Below the pieces are notes generated by a model, which saw nothing but the letters and a program-made list of their open reading frames with translations, was not told where the DNA came from and made no database searches. Shown one piece after another: positions 52,834 to 62,739 of a DNA stretch of 64,000 bases. This DNA comes from Thermohalobaculum sp039513195 (lineage in GTDB: Bacteria > Pseudomonadota > Alphaproteobacteria > Rhodobacterales > Rhodobacteraceae). How positions within the stretch are numbered: position 1 is the stretch's first letter; every line of letters starts with the position of its first letter. Both the position numbers and the translations under genes were made by a program. The stretch lies in NCBI GenBank assembly GCA_039513195.1, contig JBCCRM010000004.1, positions 141,153-205,152 of the forward strand, read 5' to 3'.

Positions 52834-55800
52834 TCAGTTCGTTTTCCCCTGGTCATCCGCCATTGCGATCAGACTGGCATTCCCGCCCGCGGCAGTGGTG
52901 TCGGTGCTGACCACGCGCTCCTCGACAAACCGCGAGAGATAGAGAGGCCCTCCCGCTTTCGGGCCCGTTCCAGACCGCCCATGCCCACCGAAAGGCTGCG
53001 AGCCGACGATCGCGCCGATCTGGTTCCGGTTAATGTAGACATTGCCGGCTGGGGCGGCGGCTCCGATCTCGCGTATGCGAGCGTCGATGCGGCTGTGAAG
53101 ACCAAAGGTCAGTCCGTATCCCGTGGCCTCGATCTCCCGCTGGACAGAAGCGAGGTCGTCCGGGCGGAACCGTTTCACGTGTAGGACCGGGCCGAAAACC
53201 TCGGTATCCAAGGTCTCGCCGTCCCGCAATTCAATAATCGTGGGGGCGAGATAGGGCCGCTCCAGCCCGCTGGGAACTGTGCCCTGCCAGCGCAACCCTG
53301 TGCGGTGGCCCTGCACATGCGCCTCCAGCCGCGCCAGAGCCTCAGCGTCGATGATCGGACCCATATCTGTCGCCGGGTCCATCGGATCGCCCAGGTGGAG
53401 CGTCGCCGCAGCACCCTCGATCATCGCGAGCATCCGGTCGGCCACCTCGTGCTGCACATAGAGAATTCGGCAGGCCGAGCATCGCTGCCCGGCACTGCGG
53501 AAGGCCGAGGTCACGACGTCGTCGGTCACTTGCTCTGGCAAGGCCGTGGCATCCGCGATCATGGCGTTGATGCCGCCGGTCTCGGCGATCAACGGCACGA
53601 TGGGACCATCCTTCGCCGCCAATGCGCGATTTATCGCCAGGGCTGTCGCAGTGGAACCGGTGAAGGCAACGCCCGCCACATTCTCATGATCAACCAGCGC
53701 GCGCCCAACCTCGGTGCCGCCAGGGGCCAACTGCACCACATCCTCTGGCACGCCGGCAGCCCACAATAACTCCACTGCCATCTTGCCGATCTGCGGCGTC
53801 TGCGGCGCCGGCTTGGCAATCACGGCATTGCCCGCGGCCAGGGCCGCCGCGACCTGGCCCAAGAAGATCGCCAGCGGGAAGTTCCAGGGAGCGATACAGA
53901 CGAAGATGCCGCGGCCGCGCACGGAGTGCAGGTTCTCCTCGCCCACTGGGCCGGGCAAGAGCGTGTCGACGCAGAGCTTCTCCGCCTCGGAGGCGTAGAA
54001 GCGAAGGAAGTCAGCCGCCTCCCGGACCTCGGCCAGGCCGTCGTCGATGGTTTTGCCAGCTTCCCGTGCGAGGCAGGCCATGAAGGCGGCGCGCCGATCT
54101 TCGAGCATTTCGGCGGCGCGGCGGAGACAGGCCGCGCGCCCCGCTGCCGGCCGATCGCGCCATGGGGATAGCGCCCCGCCAGCCCGCTCAAAAAGTGCGT
54201 CGACCTGCGCCGGGTCGAGCGGTGCGACGGACGGGGTTGCCGGCGCCGCCCGCATCGCCTTTTCCAAGGCACCGAGATCGCGGCGGCTGCCGAACACGAT
54301 GCCGCGAGAGTTTGCCCGAGCGCCAAAAAGCGCGGCCGACCGTTTGATTTTGGGATGGCGCGGGGCGTCCAGCATCCGTGACGGTCGCTCCAGCAGTTCC
54401 GCGATGGCGACCCGTTTGTCACCCACCCGGGCTACGAATGACGAGTTGGCCCCGTTCTCCAGCAGCCGCCGTACTAGATAAGCCAGCAAGTCGCGGTGCC
54501 CGCCCACGGGCGCATAGACACGACAGGGCACCCCCTCGGCCTTGCGCAGCGCGGCATAAAGCGGGGCGCCCATACCGTGGAGCCTTTGGAACTCGAAACC
54601 CTGGCGATCCCCCGTCGAGTCCGCCATTTCGATCACAGTCGCGACCGTGAGGGCATTATGGGTTGCGATCTGCGGGTAGAGACGTGGGCGCAGCGCCAGC
54701 AGCCGCGCAGCACATGCGAGGAAGGACACGTCCGTCGCCGGCTTGCGGGTGAAGACCGGGAAATCGGCATGTCCTTCGACCTGCGACTGCTTTACTTCTG
54801 CATCCCAATACGCGCCCTTGACCAGCCGCACCATCATGCGCGCATCCAGGCGCTCGCAAAGCGCGGCAACGTGGTCGATGACGGGCAGCGCACGCTTGCC
54901 ATAGGCCTGCACGGCGAGACCGAAGCCTTCCCAACCACGCAACGACGGGTCGGCGAACACCGCGTCGATGACGTCGAGGCTCAGCTCCAGTCGTTCCTGC
55001 TCTTCGGCATCGATGGTGAAGTTGAGATCTTGGGCCTTCGCTGCCCGCGCCAGGCGCGCAACAGCCGGCACCAGGTCGTTCATCACGGCGGTACGGTTCC
55101 GCGGCTCGTACCGGGGATGCAGGGCGGACAGCTTGACCGAGATGCCGGGACGATCCGGCAAGGGGCGGTCACCCGCAGCGGCCCCAATGGCTGCAATCGC
55201 GTCGGCATAGGACCTGGCATAGCGGCGGGCATCGTCCCAAGTGCGCGCCCCTTCGCCGAGCATGTCGTAGGAATGGCGCTCGCCCTTCTCCTCGGCGGAT
55301 CGAGCCCGGCGGAGCGCGTCCGCTATCGTCTCTCCCAAAACAAATTGGTGGCCGAGAAAGCGCATCGCCTGTCGCACGCCAGTCCGCACTGCCGGCGCAC
55401 CAATCCGCTGCGTGATTGCCGAGAGCAGGCCTTCGGGGGTCTCGCCGGGGGCGACGATCCGGGTTGACAGACCCAAACCCCAGGTCGCCGCCGAGACGAA
55501 CCACGTGTCCGCCCCCTCCGCGGCCGCCCAGTCGCCGGCACCAATCTTATCCGCGATCAGCCGGTCTTGGGTGGCAGGGTCCGGCACGCGCAAAAGCGCC
55601 TCGGCCATCACCATCAGCGCCAGCCCCTCCTTCGTAGAGAGGCCATAGTCGCGCAGGAAGTCCTCTAGCCCGCCGACCGATCCCGCTTCCGCGCGGATCG
55701 CCTCGATCAGGGCAGTTGCGCATCGATCAATACGGGCGTCCGCCTCCGCATCGCGAGCGACCCTGGCGACGAGATCCGGGGCCAGCCCCTCGTCAGCGGG

Positions 55801-55845
55801 GGCGAATGGGGCGGCGAAGAGCTGGGCGGTCATCGGCTGATTCAT
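52834..55845 (-). CDS. putA: Bifunctional proline dehydrogenase / P5C dehydrogenase
   Basis: Oxidises proline to glutamate, using FAD in the first step and NAD+ in the second. 1003 residues. Proline dehydrogenase barrel at about 150-440 (GISVKLSALHPRY, FGLAVQAYGKRALPV, MVRLVKGAYWDAEVKQSQ, YAPVGGHRDLLAYLVRRLLE) and aldehyde dehydrogenase at about 500-980 (APWNFPLAIFLGQVAAALAA, ETGGINAMIAD, catalytic Cys in GQRCSACRIL). The N-terminal ribbon-helix-helix domain is absent, so it does not regulate its own gene; the divergent Lrp-type gene likely does. Confidence 0.96.
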   Translation of the reverse strand: MNQPMTAQLFAAPFAPADEGLAPDLVARVARDAEADARIDRCATALIEAIRAEAGSVGGLEDFLRDYGLSTKEGLALMVMAEALLRVPDPATQDRLIADKIGAGDWAAAEGADTWFVSAATWGLGLSTRIVAPGETPEGLLSAITQRIGAPAVRTGVRQAMRFLGHQFVLGETIADALRRARSAEEKGERHSYDMLGEGARTWDDARRYARSYADAIAAIGAAAGDRPLPDRPGISVKLSALHPRYEPRNRTAVMNDLVPAVARLARAAKAQDLNFTIDAEEQERLELSLDVIDAVFADPSLRGWEGFGLAVQAYGKRALPVIDHVAALCERLDARMMVRLVKGAYWDAEVKQSQVEGHADFPVFTRKPATDVSFLACAARLLALRPRLYPQIATHNALTVATVIEMADSTGDRQGFEFQRLHGMGAPLYAALRKAEGVPCRVYAPVGGHRDLLAYLVRRLLENGANSSFVARVGDKRVAIAELLERPSRMLDAPRHPKIKRSAALFGARANSRGIVFGSRRDLGALEKAMRAAPATPSVAPLDPAQVDALFERAGGALSPWRDRPAAGRAACLRRAAEMLEDRRAAFMACLAREAGKTIDDGLAEVREAADFLRFYASEAEKLCVDTLLPGPVGEENLHSVRGRGIFVCIAPWNFPLAIFLGQVAAALAAGNAVIAKPAPQTPQIGKMAVELLWAAGVPEDVVQLAPGGTEVGRALVDHENVAGVAFTGSTATALAINRALAAKDGPIVPLIAETGGINAMIADATALPEQVTDDVVTSAFRSAGQRCSACRILYVQHEVADRMLAMIEGAAATLHLGDPMDPATDMGPIIDAEALARLEAHVQGHRTGLRWQGTVPSGLERPYLAPTIIELRDGETLDTEVFGPVLHVKRFRPDDLASVQREIEATGYGLTFGLHSRIDARIREIGAAAPAGNVYINRNQIGAIVGSQPFGGHGRSGTGPKAGGPLYLSRFVEERVVSTDTTAAGGNASLIAMADDQGKTN

Positions 55846-55934
55846 ACGCGTAGGGTAACGCAGTTTGCGCAGTTGATCTCACCGAAGGCTTCGTTCTAAC
55901 CAAGATATAGTGAGAAAATTCACCAAAAATCCGG

Positions 55935-56414
55935 ATGAAGATGCGCAATACCACCAAAATCCTGAGCCGCCATGATCGTGCGATCCTCAAGGCGCTCCAC
56001 GAAGATGGACGAATGCCCGTAACAGCCCTCGCAGAGCGTATCGGTCTATCTCCCAATGCGACCAACGAGCGTTTGCGCCGGCTGATCCGCGACGGCGTCA
56101 TCGAAGGCTTCCATGCGCGGATCTCGCCGCGAGCGCTGGGGCGAACCTTGATCGCCTTTGTCGAAGTGAAGCTAGAGCGCACGAGTGCGGACGTCTTCGA
56201 CGCGTTCGCCGCCGCCGCGGCGGCGGAGGCCGACATAGAAGAGTGCCACATGGTTGCCGGCGGATTCGACTACCTCCTGAAGACCCGCCACGCCGACATG
56301 GCTGCATACCGGCGTTTCCTGGCCGATGCTTTGCTCACACTGCCAGGGGTGCGCGAGACGCACACATTCGTCGTGATGGAGGAGGTGAAATCGGGGCACC
56401 CGTTGCCGAGCTGA
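55935..56414 (+). CDS. putR: Lrp/AsnC-family regulator, likely PutR
   Basis: 159 residues. N-terminal helix-turn-helix (DGRMPVTALAERIGLSPNAT) and a C-terminal RAM ligand-binding domain (ECHMVAGGFDYLLKTRHADM). It is divergent from putA with an 89-base gap. In alphaproteobacteria an Lrp-type PutR activates putA in response to proline, so this role is inferred from position. Confidence 0.9.
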   Translation: MKMRNTTKILSRHDRAILKALHEDGRMPVTALAERIGLSPNATNERLRRLIRDGVIEGFHARISPRALGRTLIAFVEVKLERTSADVFDAFAAAAAAEADIEECHMVAGGFDYLLKTRHADMAAYRRFLADALLTLPGVRETHTFVVMEEVKSGHPLPS

Positions 56415-56699
56415 TTGTCCGAGGGCTGCCGCCCAATGATCTATGCGGGACGGCGATCCAGGACGTTTGAGCCTGCCAGCCGATGCAGCGCTGGCAGCCA
56501 GCCCCGCGACGTCGCCAGCTCCCCGGCAAGCTCCAGCACGGCCAAGCACTGATTGGCCATCTTGCTGGCAGCCTAGGCTCCCTCGTCATCCGATCGGCCT
56601 ATCCTGCTACCCTAGACAGCCGCAAAGACGGGTGGATAAATGCCTGCAAGCTTCCCAGGGTTCGATCAGCACCGGGCGCCGCAGACCCGTCGCCGCGGA
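56415..56699. other. Convergent gap between putR and EamA permease
   Basis: 285 bases. No gene, strong hairpin with U tract, or repeat was seen. Confidence 0.4.
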
Positions 56700-57695
56700 T
56701 CAATACCGGCGGTTCATCCTCCTGCCGCCGGCGAGGGGGCGTTGTTTCTGACGCTCTCTTAGAAAGACGAAGAGCCCGCTGCCGATGATCAACACTATCC
56801 CGACGGTGACGGTGGCGCCCGGCAGTTCTCCCCACACCAGCCAGCCCCAAAGGACAGCGAGGGGCAGTCCGATGTATTCGAAGGGTGCCACCGTCGCCGC
56901 ATCGGCAAGGCGGTAGGCTTGCGAGAGCGAATAGCCGATCACGGCCGCGTTGAGGCCGAGACCCATCATCAAATAGAGGTCCGTCCCCTCGGGCCAGGTC
57001 CAGGCACGCAAAAGGAAACGGAGGCTCTCATTCTCGACGCCTTTGGCGAAATGGCCATCGCCCGCCACCAGGAAAAAGCCAAGCGAGACGACCACGAACA
57101 TCCCTTGAATATGCACCGCGAGGGCCGAGGCCTTGGTGGTCGCCCCCAGCTTTCGGGTCAAAATCTGGTTTAGGGCATAGGTCAGCGCCGCCACCAAAGG
57201 CATCAGCAGGATTAGGAGGGGCGCGCTACGCTCTCCACCGACATCCCAGGGGCGCAGCATGATCACGACGCCCGCGAAACCAATCAAGGCGGCGCCGACG
57301 CGGCGGGGGCCGACCTTCTCTCCCAGAAGCGGGATCGAAAGCAGCGTGATCATCAACGGCGCCACGAAGAACAGCGCCGTTGCCTCTGCCAACGGAACCG
57401 CGGCAAGCGCCGTGAAGAAGGTAAGGTTGGCGATCACGATCAGAACGCCGCGCAGGGCGTGAAGCACCGGCGTCGTCGAGCGGAGGATGGCAAGGCCGCC
57501 CTCCATCTGCACAAGCACCAGCGAAAAGACGATACCGATGGCGGAGCGGATGAAGATGATCTGATGGAGCGGGTAGTCGCCGGAGAGGAACTTCACGAGC
57601 ATGTCGTTGATCGAAATTGCCCCCACCGCCGCCAGCACAAAGCCGATGCCCGCGGCGGGGTTGTCGTGGCGGATACCGGACGGTGCGAGGGGCAT
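56700..57695 (-). CDS. EamA/RhaT-type (DMT superfamily) permease
   Basis: 331 residues with ten predicted helices in two EamA repeats. Markers are FIRSAIGIVFSLVLV, ALAAVPLAEATALFFVAPL, and SQAYRLADAATVAPFEYIGL with LPLAVLWGWLVWGE. This group is mostly metabolite or amino-acid exporters. The substrate is unknown. It is 62 bases downstream of nothing on its strand and is probably monocistronic. Confidence 0.9.
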   Translation of the reverse strand: MPLAPSGIRHDNPAAGIGFVLAAVGAISINDMLVKFLSGDYPLHQIIFIRSAIGIVFSLVLVQMEGGLAILRSTTPVLHALRGVLIVIANLTFFTALAAVPLAEATALFFVAPLMITLLSIPLLGEKVGPRRVGAALIGFAGVVIMLRPWDVGGERSAPLLILLMPLVAALTYALNQILTRKLGATTKASALAVHIQGMFVVVSLGFFLVAGDGHFAKGVENESLRFLLRAWTWPEGTDLYLMMGLGLNAAVIGYSLSQAYRLADAATVAPFEYIGLPLAVLWGWLVWGELPGATVTVGIVLIIGSGLFVFLRERQKQRPLAGGRRMNRRY

Positions 57696-57757
57696 TCGCT
57701 GACGATAGACGCGCGGAGACCCTACGCCCGTCTGTTTGCGACCGTCAGCATAGCGCG

Positions 57758-59281
57758 TCAGTCACCATCGGCCACACCTGCAGCGCGGAGGCGAGCGCGC
57801 CTCGCCCGATAGCCTGGGATAACGATCAGACAGGCGGCCAGGACCAGCAGGCCAAGGGTCATCGGCCGTTCAAAGACGAAGCCGATCCCGTCATAGAGCT
57901 GCATGGACCGGGCAAAGTTATCCTCCAGCATCGAGCCCAAGATGAACCCGATCAATAGCGGGGCCAATGGGTAGTCAGCGAAGCGCAGCACCGTGGCGAC
58001 GAGGCCGAGCCCGATCAGGATCAAGAGCTCCGTCGCGTTGTTCTGGCCGATATAGGCACCCATTAGCGTGAAGAACAAAATGAACGGGATCAGGAAGTTG
58101 CGGGGGATCGCCAGGACCTTCGCAATATAGGGGATCAGCGGCAGATTCAGGATCAGAAGCACTAGATTGCCGAGATACATCGATATGATCACAGCCCAAA
58201 AGATCTGCGGATCGTCGACCATCAGCCGCGGCCCCGGCGAGACATTCAGTGCCACCAGCGCGCCCAGCAGGATCGCCGTGGTGCCGGATCCCGGGATGCC
58301 GAGGGTAAGCAGCGGCACGAAGGATCCGGTGCAGGCTGCATTGTTGGCGGATTCGGGCGCGGCGAGCCCTTTGATCGAGCCCTTGCCGAACTCCGCCTGG
58401 TCCTCCTTCGGGGCGATGTTGCGCTCGACGGCATAGCCGAGGAAGGACGCGATGGTCGCCCCAGCCCCGGGCAGGACCCCGATCAGAAAGCCTTGGATCG
58501 ATTGGCGGCCGACCACAGGGGCGATCTTCACGGCCTCGGCCCGGGTGATCCGCAGATCCTTGATCTCGCCTGTGTTGCCGCCATCCCCGGTCTTCGACCG
58601 ATTGGGGTCTAACACGAGGTAAAGCGCCTCCGGCAAAGCGAACATCGCCATCGCGAGCGTTATGAAGCTGAAACCGGATTGCAGGTCCAGGATACCCATG
58701 GTGAAGCGAGGCGCATTGAAAAGGGCGGACTCTCCGATGGTCGCCATCATCAGCCCGATCAGCGTCATCAAAAGCGCCTTGCTGACCTGGCCACTGCCCG
58801 CAAAGGCGGCGATGGCCGACAGCCCGACCACCATCAGCGCGAAGTATTCAGAGGAGTGGAAGAGCAATGCCACCGAGGCGAGCGCCGGGGCGAAGATCAT
58901 CAACAAGATCGCGCCGATGGTGCCCCCGGTGAAGGAGGAGACCGCCGCCACCGTCAGCGCCTTGCCCGCTTTGCCCTGGCGCGCAAGCGGATAGCCGTCG
59001 AAGCTGGTCGCGACGGTGGAGGCGATGCCGGGCGCGTTGATCAGGATCGACGATGTCGAACCCCCGAAAACAGCGCCGTAATAGACCCCGGCGAGCAGGA
59101 TCAGCGCGGCCGACGCGTCGCCGAGGGTGATCGCGATGGGGATCATGATCGCGATGATCGACATCGGCCCCAGCCCCGGCAGCATCCCGATGAAGGTGCC
59201 GATCAAGCAGCCGCCCACGACCATCAGGATATTGGTGATTGAGAAGGCCGTGGAGAGACCGATCAGCAATCCTTCGAGCAT
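57758..59281 (-). CDS. tctA: Tripartite tricarboxylate transporter, large membrane subunit TctA
   Basis: 507 residues from the ATG at 59281 (MLEGLLIGLSTAFS); the longer frame to 59380 overlaps tctB. About twelve helices, with the family blocks GTFIGMLPGLGPMSIIAIMI, FGGSTSSILINAPG and LLTLGIPGSGTTAILLGALV. Works with TctB and the binding protein TctC to import a carboxylate using an ion gradient. Which carboxylate is not determined. Confidence 0.94.
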   Translation of the reverse strand: MLEGLLIGLSTAFSITNILMVVGGCLIGTFIGMLPGLGPMSIIAIMIPIAITLGDASAALILLAGVYYGAVFGGSTSSILINAPGIASTVATSFDGYPLARQGKAGKALTVAAVSSFTGGTIGAILLMIFAPALASVALLFHSSEYFALMVVGLSAIAAFAGSGQVSKALLMTLIGLMMATIGESALFNAPRFTMGILDLQSGFSFITLAMAMFALPEALYLVLDPNRSKTGDGGNTGEIKDLRITRAEAVKIAPVVGRQSIQGFLIGVLPGAGATIASFLGYAVERNIAPKEDQAEFGKGSIKGLAAPESANNAACTGSFVPLLTLGIPGSGTTAILLGALVALNVSPGPRLMVDDPQIFWAVIISMYLGNLVLLILNLPLIPYIAKVLAIPRNFLIPFILFFTLMGAYIGQNNATELLILIGLGLVATVLRFADYPLAPLLIGFILGSMLEDNFARSMQLYDGIGFVFERPMTLGLLVLAACLIVIPGYRARRARLRAAGVADGD

Positions 59282-59294
59282 CCGGTCTCTCCCG

Positions 59295-59777
59295 TCAGAG
59301 GAATGTCGGCAGTGGGCGCAGGAAGATGCCCAGAACTTGCTCGACCAGATACCAGACGACAACGGCCGCGGCCGCGGCAACGCCGCAGGTCAGCAGGACG
59401 CGGCGCTCGCCGAGGATCAGGCCGCCAAGCGTGAGGAAGAGGAAGGTCGAGGCTAGGAAACCCAGAGGCCGCAGGCAAAGGGCGTAAGCGATCATCAACC
59501 CGACAAGCAGCAGGGCTTGGCCAAGCTTGTACTCATGGAGGCGCCGGTAATCGATCTCTCCCTCTCCGGTCTTCAGCATCGATTTCTCGACGTTAAGGAC
59601 CACGGCCAGGGAAACGGCGACCCCAGCAATCGAGAGGATCTTCGGGAAGCTGGACGGCCAGACCGGGTTGCGCTGCAGGATCGGTGGCAACTGCCCATCC
59701 ATCGCGAACCAGGCGCCGTAGCCATAGACGGCAAAGACGCAGAGGAGGACGAGCGCGATCCAGCGGTCAAGTGCCAT
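59295..59777 (-). CDS. tctB: Tripartite tricarboxylate transporter, small membrane subunit TctB
   Basis: 160 residues, four helices, typical of TctB. The WPSSFPKILSIAGVAVSLAV block after the first helix is the family landmark. It lies 13 bases upstream of tctA. Confidence 0.9.
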   Translation of the reverse strand: MALDRWIALVLLCVFAVYGYGAWFAMDGQLPPILQRNPVWPSSFPKILSIAGVAVSLAVVLNVEKSMLKTGEGEIDYRRLHEYKLGQALLLVGLMIAYALCLRPLGFLASTFLFLTLGGLILGERRVLLTCGVAAAAAVVVWYLVEQVLGIFLRPLPTFL

Positions 59778-59830
59778 GCGATTGCCCCTGCGGACGCCGC
59801 CCGGCAGCCCGGGCGGCGTGGGTCACGGTG

Positions 59831-60820
59831 TCAGAGGAAGCCCAGCTTCTTCATTAGATCGCCGATCACCTGCTCTTGGTTCTCCAGGAACGCCTGGAAG
59901 TCATCGCCGGAATTGTGGATGTTCTCCCACCCGTTGCGGGCGCGTACCTCCTCCCATTCCGGGGTGTCGTACATCTTGGCGATGGCATCCTGATAGGCGG
60001 TCAGCTTGTCCTCCGGCAGGCCCGGGGCCGCAAAGAAGCCGCGCCAATTGACAAAGGTGGTGTCGAGCCCCTGCTCCTTCATGGTCGGCGCGTCTGGGAA
60101 GGCATCGACCCGTTCCTCGGACGTCACGCCGATGATCTTCACCTCGCCGGCCTTGGCAAGTTCCACCGCCTCGGAAAACCCGGTCGAAAGTGCCTGGATC
60201 TCCCCCGAGAGCATTCCGGCCATCGCAGCCCCGCCCGCGTCATAGGGGATGTATTTCACGGCAATCGGGTCCTCGCCCGCGGCTTCCATCACCATGGCAG
60301 CGACCAGATGGTCCATGCCGCCTGGGACCGATCCGCCACCTATGGCGACCGAGGACGGGTCGGCCTTATAGGCCGCCAAAAGCCCCGCCATATCGTTGAT
60401 CTCGCTCGAGGCCGGGACGACCAGGGCCGCATAATCGCCAATGGTGCCGGAGACGAGCGTGAGATCGCGGAAATTCTGCGGGAACACCCCGGTGAGGGAG
60501 CGGATGATGATTGGGGTCGAATTCACCATCAACGTATCGTGGTTGCTCTCGGCATTCTCGATCAGAAAGCCGATCGCCTTGCCGCCACCACCGCCGGACA
60601 TGTTCTCGTAGCTCGCGGTGCCGACCAGGCCGGATTTGGTCAGCGCCTCGCCCGTGCCGCGGGCAGTGCCGTCCCAGCCGCCACCGGCACCGCCGGGGAT
60701 GAGGAAATGGACTTTGTCGACCACCTGATGGCCGTCTGCTGCAGCCGGGCCGGAGAGACCGAGGCATGCACATGCGGCGATAGCCGCCAGCGCGATACGC
60801 CGGGTGGTTTGTGCGGACAT
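59831..60820 (-). CDS. tctC: Tripartite tricarboxylate transporter, binding protein TctC
   Basis: 329 residues from the ATG at 60820 with GGGAGGA upstream. Signal peptide (RRIALAAIAACACLGLSGPA) and the TctC fold: VHFLIPGGAGGGWDGTARG, IGGGSVPGGMDHLVAAMVM, IPYDAGGAAMAGMLSGEIQA and GIPGLPE-like FAAPGLPEDKLTAYQDAIA. It captures the substrate in the periplasm. First gene of tctCBA. Confidence 0.94.
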   Translation of the reverse strand: MSAQTTRRIALAAIAACACLGLSGPAAADGHQVVDKVHFLIPGGAGGGWDGTARGTGEALTKSGLVGTASYENMSGGGGGKAIGFLIENAESNHDTLMVNSTPIIIRSLTGVFPQNFRDLTLVSGTIGDYAALVVPASSEINDMAGLLAAYKADPSSVAIGGGSVPGGMDHLVAAMVMEAAGEDPIAVKYIPYDAGGAAMAGMLSGEIQALSTGFSEAVELAKAGEVKIIGVTSEERVDAFPDAPTMKEQGLDTTFVNWRGFFAAPGLPEDKLTAYQDAIAKMYDTPEWEEVRARNGWENIHNSGDDFQAFLENQEQVIGDLMKKLGFL

Positions 60821-60921
60821 GGTTCCTCCCCAAATGCTGTCCAGTTTTCCAGACATTGGCACGGGTGTTGGGCCGCGTCACCCTCTGTTATTCGACATTG
60901 GCAAAGGCCAGTTGGAAGCGG

Positions 60922-61794
60922 TCAGAGAATGCGCAGATCGGCGGCCGAGCCTGCGCCCGAGTGGTTGGGCCCACGCGCAGCCCTCTGGAGCACGTCGCTA
61001 AGGGCCGAGCCATGGGTCTTGTCCGCGGCCGCAAAGCTTTGCGCGAGATCCTCCAAGCCGAAGAACATTGCCAGGAACGCGCCGGTCCGCCCATCGACCG
61101 GTCGCTGCGGCCTGGCCTCGGGCAAGCGTATCCACAGGGCATCGGCGAAAATCGGCGCGCCCCGGCGCTGCCCCTCCCAACAGAGCGGTGTGCGGCGCCA
61201 GTACTTATGACGCAGTGCCGCCAGGTCGAAGCCGAGATCGTGCATCAGGCTCATCACCGCGCCGGCGAGCATTTGGCCCTTGTAGAGCTCGACGAACTCG
61301 ATCTCCGCCGCCACCGCGGTGGCGTGGCCGATCACGGTGCGGCTCGCTGCCAAGACTTCCCCCGACAGACCCTGAATGTCCATCTTCACGAAATCGAACG
61401 GCTCGCCGACCTGCTCGGCCAAATCGTCGAGCGAAAGGGTCGGCACGTCGATCCGCTCGACCACATCGAAACGCTCCGGGTCGAGATGCCGGTCCGTGAC
61501 GGCGCAATTGGGTTCGCGCAGCGAGCTGCATTGGGGTTTTCGGGTGACATGCAGGCGCGCTGTGCCGCTTTGCGCCGCTAGGGCGACCTGCGGGCAATGC
61601 ACGACGCGATAGGACGTGTCCGGATTTGTCATGCTCGCATCGCCGAGCGGGTCGAGGAGCGTGAGCGAGACATGGCGCCGCAGACCCTTAGCCAGTCCAG
61701 GCACACGGTCGCTCGCACCCGCATCGAGGGCGCTGATCGAGAAATCCGACCCGCAGGAGGCGATGCCTTCCAGCAGCGTTGCCAAATTCGCCAT
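60922..61794 (-). CDS. FkbM-family SAM-dependent methyltransferase
   Basis: 290 residues. The SAM-binding start is divergent (SISALDAGASDR), while the conserved core is clear: VPTLSLDDLAEQ, FDFVKMDIQGLSGEVL, AAEIEFVELYKGQ. FkbM enzymes methylate sugars or lipids. It lies about 100 bases upstream of tctC on the same strand and is probably separately expressed; no glycan genes are nearby. Confidence 0.85.
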   Translation of the reverse strand: MANLATLLEGIASCGSDFSISALDAGASDRVPGLAKGLRRHVSLTLLDPLGDASMTNPDTSYRVVHCPQVALAAQSGTARLHVTRKPQCSSLREPNCAVTDRHLDPERFDVVERIDVPTLSLDDLAEQVGEPFDFVKMDIQGLSGEVLAASRTVIGHATAVAAEIEFVELYKGQMLAGAVMSLMHDLGFDLAALRHKYWRRTPLCWEGQRRGAPIFADALWIRLPEARPQRPVDGRTGAFLAMFFGLEDLAQSFAAADKTHGSALSDVLQRAARGPNHSGAGSAADLRIL

Positions 61795-61932
61795 GGACCG
61801 CCCGTTATGTGATGCGCTGCGGCGTTCCGGATGACCACCGCTTTATGCCGGCCGCAGCGCCCTCCCTGGTCACCACGGGCCGCCACTCTGACAGGTGGGG
61901 CGATGCCGTCAAGCGGCGGACGCGGCGCGACC

Positions 61933-62634
61933 CTAGCCCACCGGGCGGGCACCGGTCTGGCCAAACAGGATCTTGCGTTCCGCCTCCGTCGGCGGGCCCT
62001 GGCGGCGCCATTCTTTGCCGAGGTCAACGGCCCGCTGTACCGCAGGGCGTGCTTTCACCCTCTGCCGCCAAGCCGTCACGGCGGGGTATCGGGCGAGATC
62101 ACCGCCAAGGGGTTTGGCGATCAGGACCCAAGGCCAGGCGATCATATCCGCGATAGAGTAGTCAGCGAGGATCCAATCCCGCGTTTCCAGCCGCCGCTCC
62201 AGCACGCTGAGCAGACGATCATACTCCTTCGCGTAGCGGTCCCGGCCGTAATCTCCGACACCATCCGGCGCATAGTTGACGAAATGGCTAAGCTGCCCTG
62301 CCATCGGGCCCTGGTTGCCGGTCTGCCAGAACAACCACTCCATCGCCTCCTTCCGCCCGAGCGGGTCGGCAGGCAGGAAGCGCCCTGTCTTTTCAGCGAG
62401 ATACCAGAGGACCGCGCCAGATTCGAACACCGAAACCGGATCGCTGCCGAAGGCTGGTTCGTGATCGATGATGGCCGGCATCCGGTTGTTGGGACTGATC
62501 GCGAGAAAGTCCGGCTCGAACTGATCGCCCTTGCCGATATTGACCGGCACCAAGCGATAGGGGAGCCCCAGCTCCTCCAGCAGGATCGCGACCTTCCAGC
62601 CATTCGGCGTCGGCCAGTAGTAGAAATCGATCAT
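61933..62634 (-). CDS. Glutathione S-transferase family protein (YfcG/Ure2-like)
   Basis: 233 residues. Thioredoxin-like N-terminal domain with YYWPTPNGWKVAILLEELGL, FLAISPNNRMPAIIDHEP and SVFESGAVLWYLAEKTG, then the helical GST domain with EAMEWLFWQTGNQGPMAGQ and IADMIAWPWVL. The N-terminal pattern is that of disulfide-bond oxidoreductase YfcG relatives. Confidence 0.92.
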   Translation of the reverse strand: MIDFYYWPTPNGWKVAILLEELGLPYRLVPVNIGKGDQFEPDFLAISPNNRMPAIIDHEPAFGSDPVSVFESGAVLWYLAEKTGRFLPADPLGRKEAMEWLFWQTGNQGPMAGQLSHFVNYAPDGVGDYGRDRYAKEYDRLLSVLERRLETRDWILADYSIADMIAWPWVLIAKPLGGDLARYPAVTAWRQRVKARPAVQRAVDLGKEWRRQGPPTEAERKILFGQTGARPVG

Positions 62635-62739
62635 CGGCGGGCCTCTGCGCTGAGCAGGCTTCGGGATCTCTGTGAAGCGGATGGCGCAGCCACAACGGCG
62701 AGGCTGGCGACCGTCATCGCGCTCGGGTCCATCGGTTCG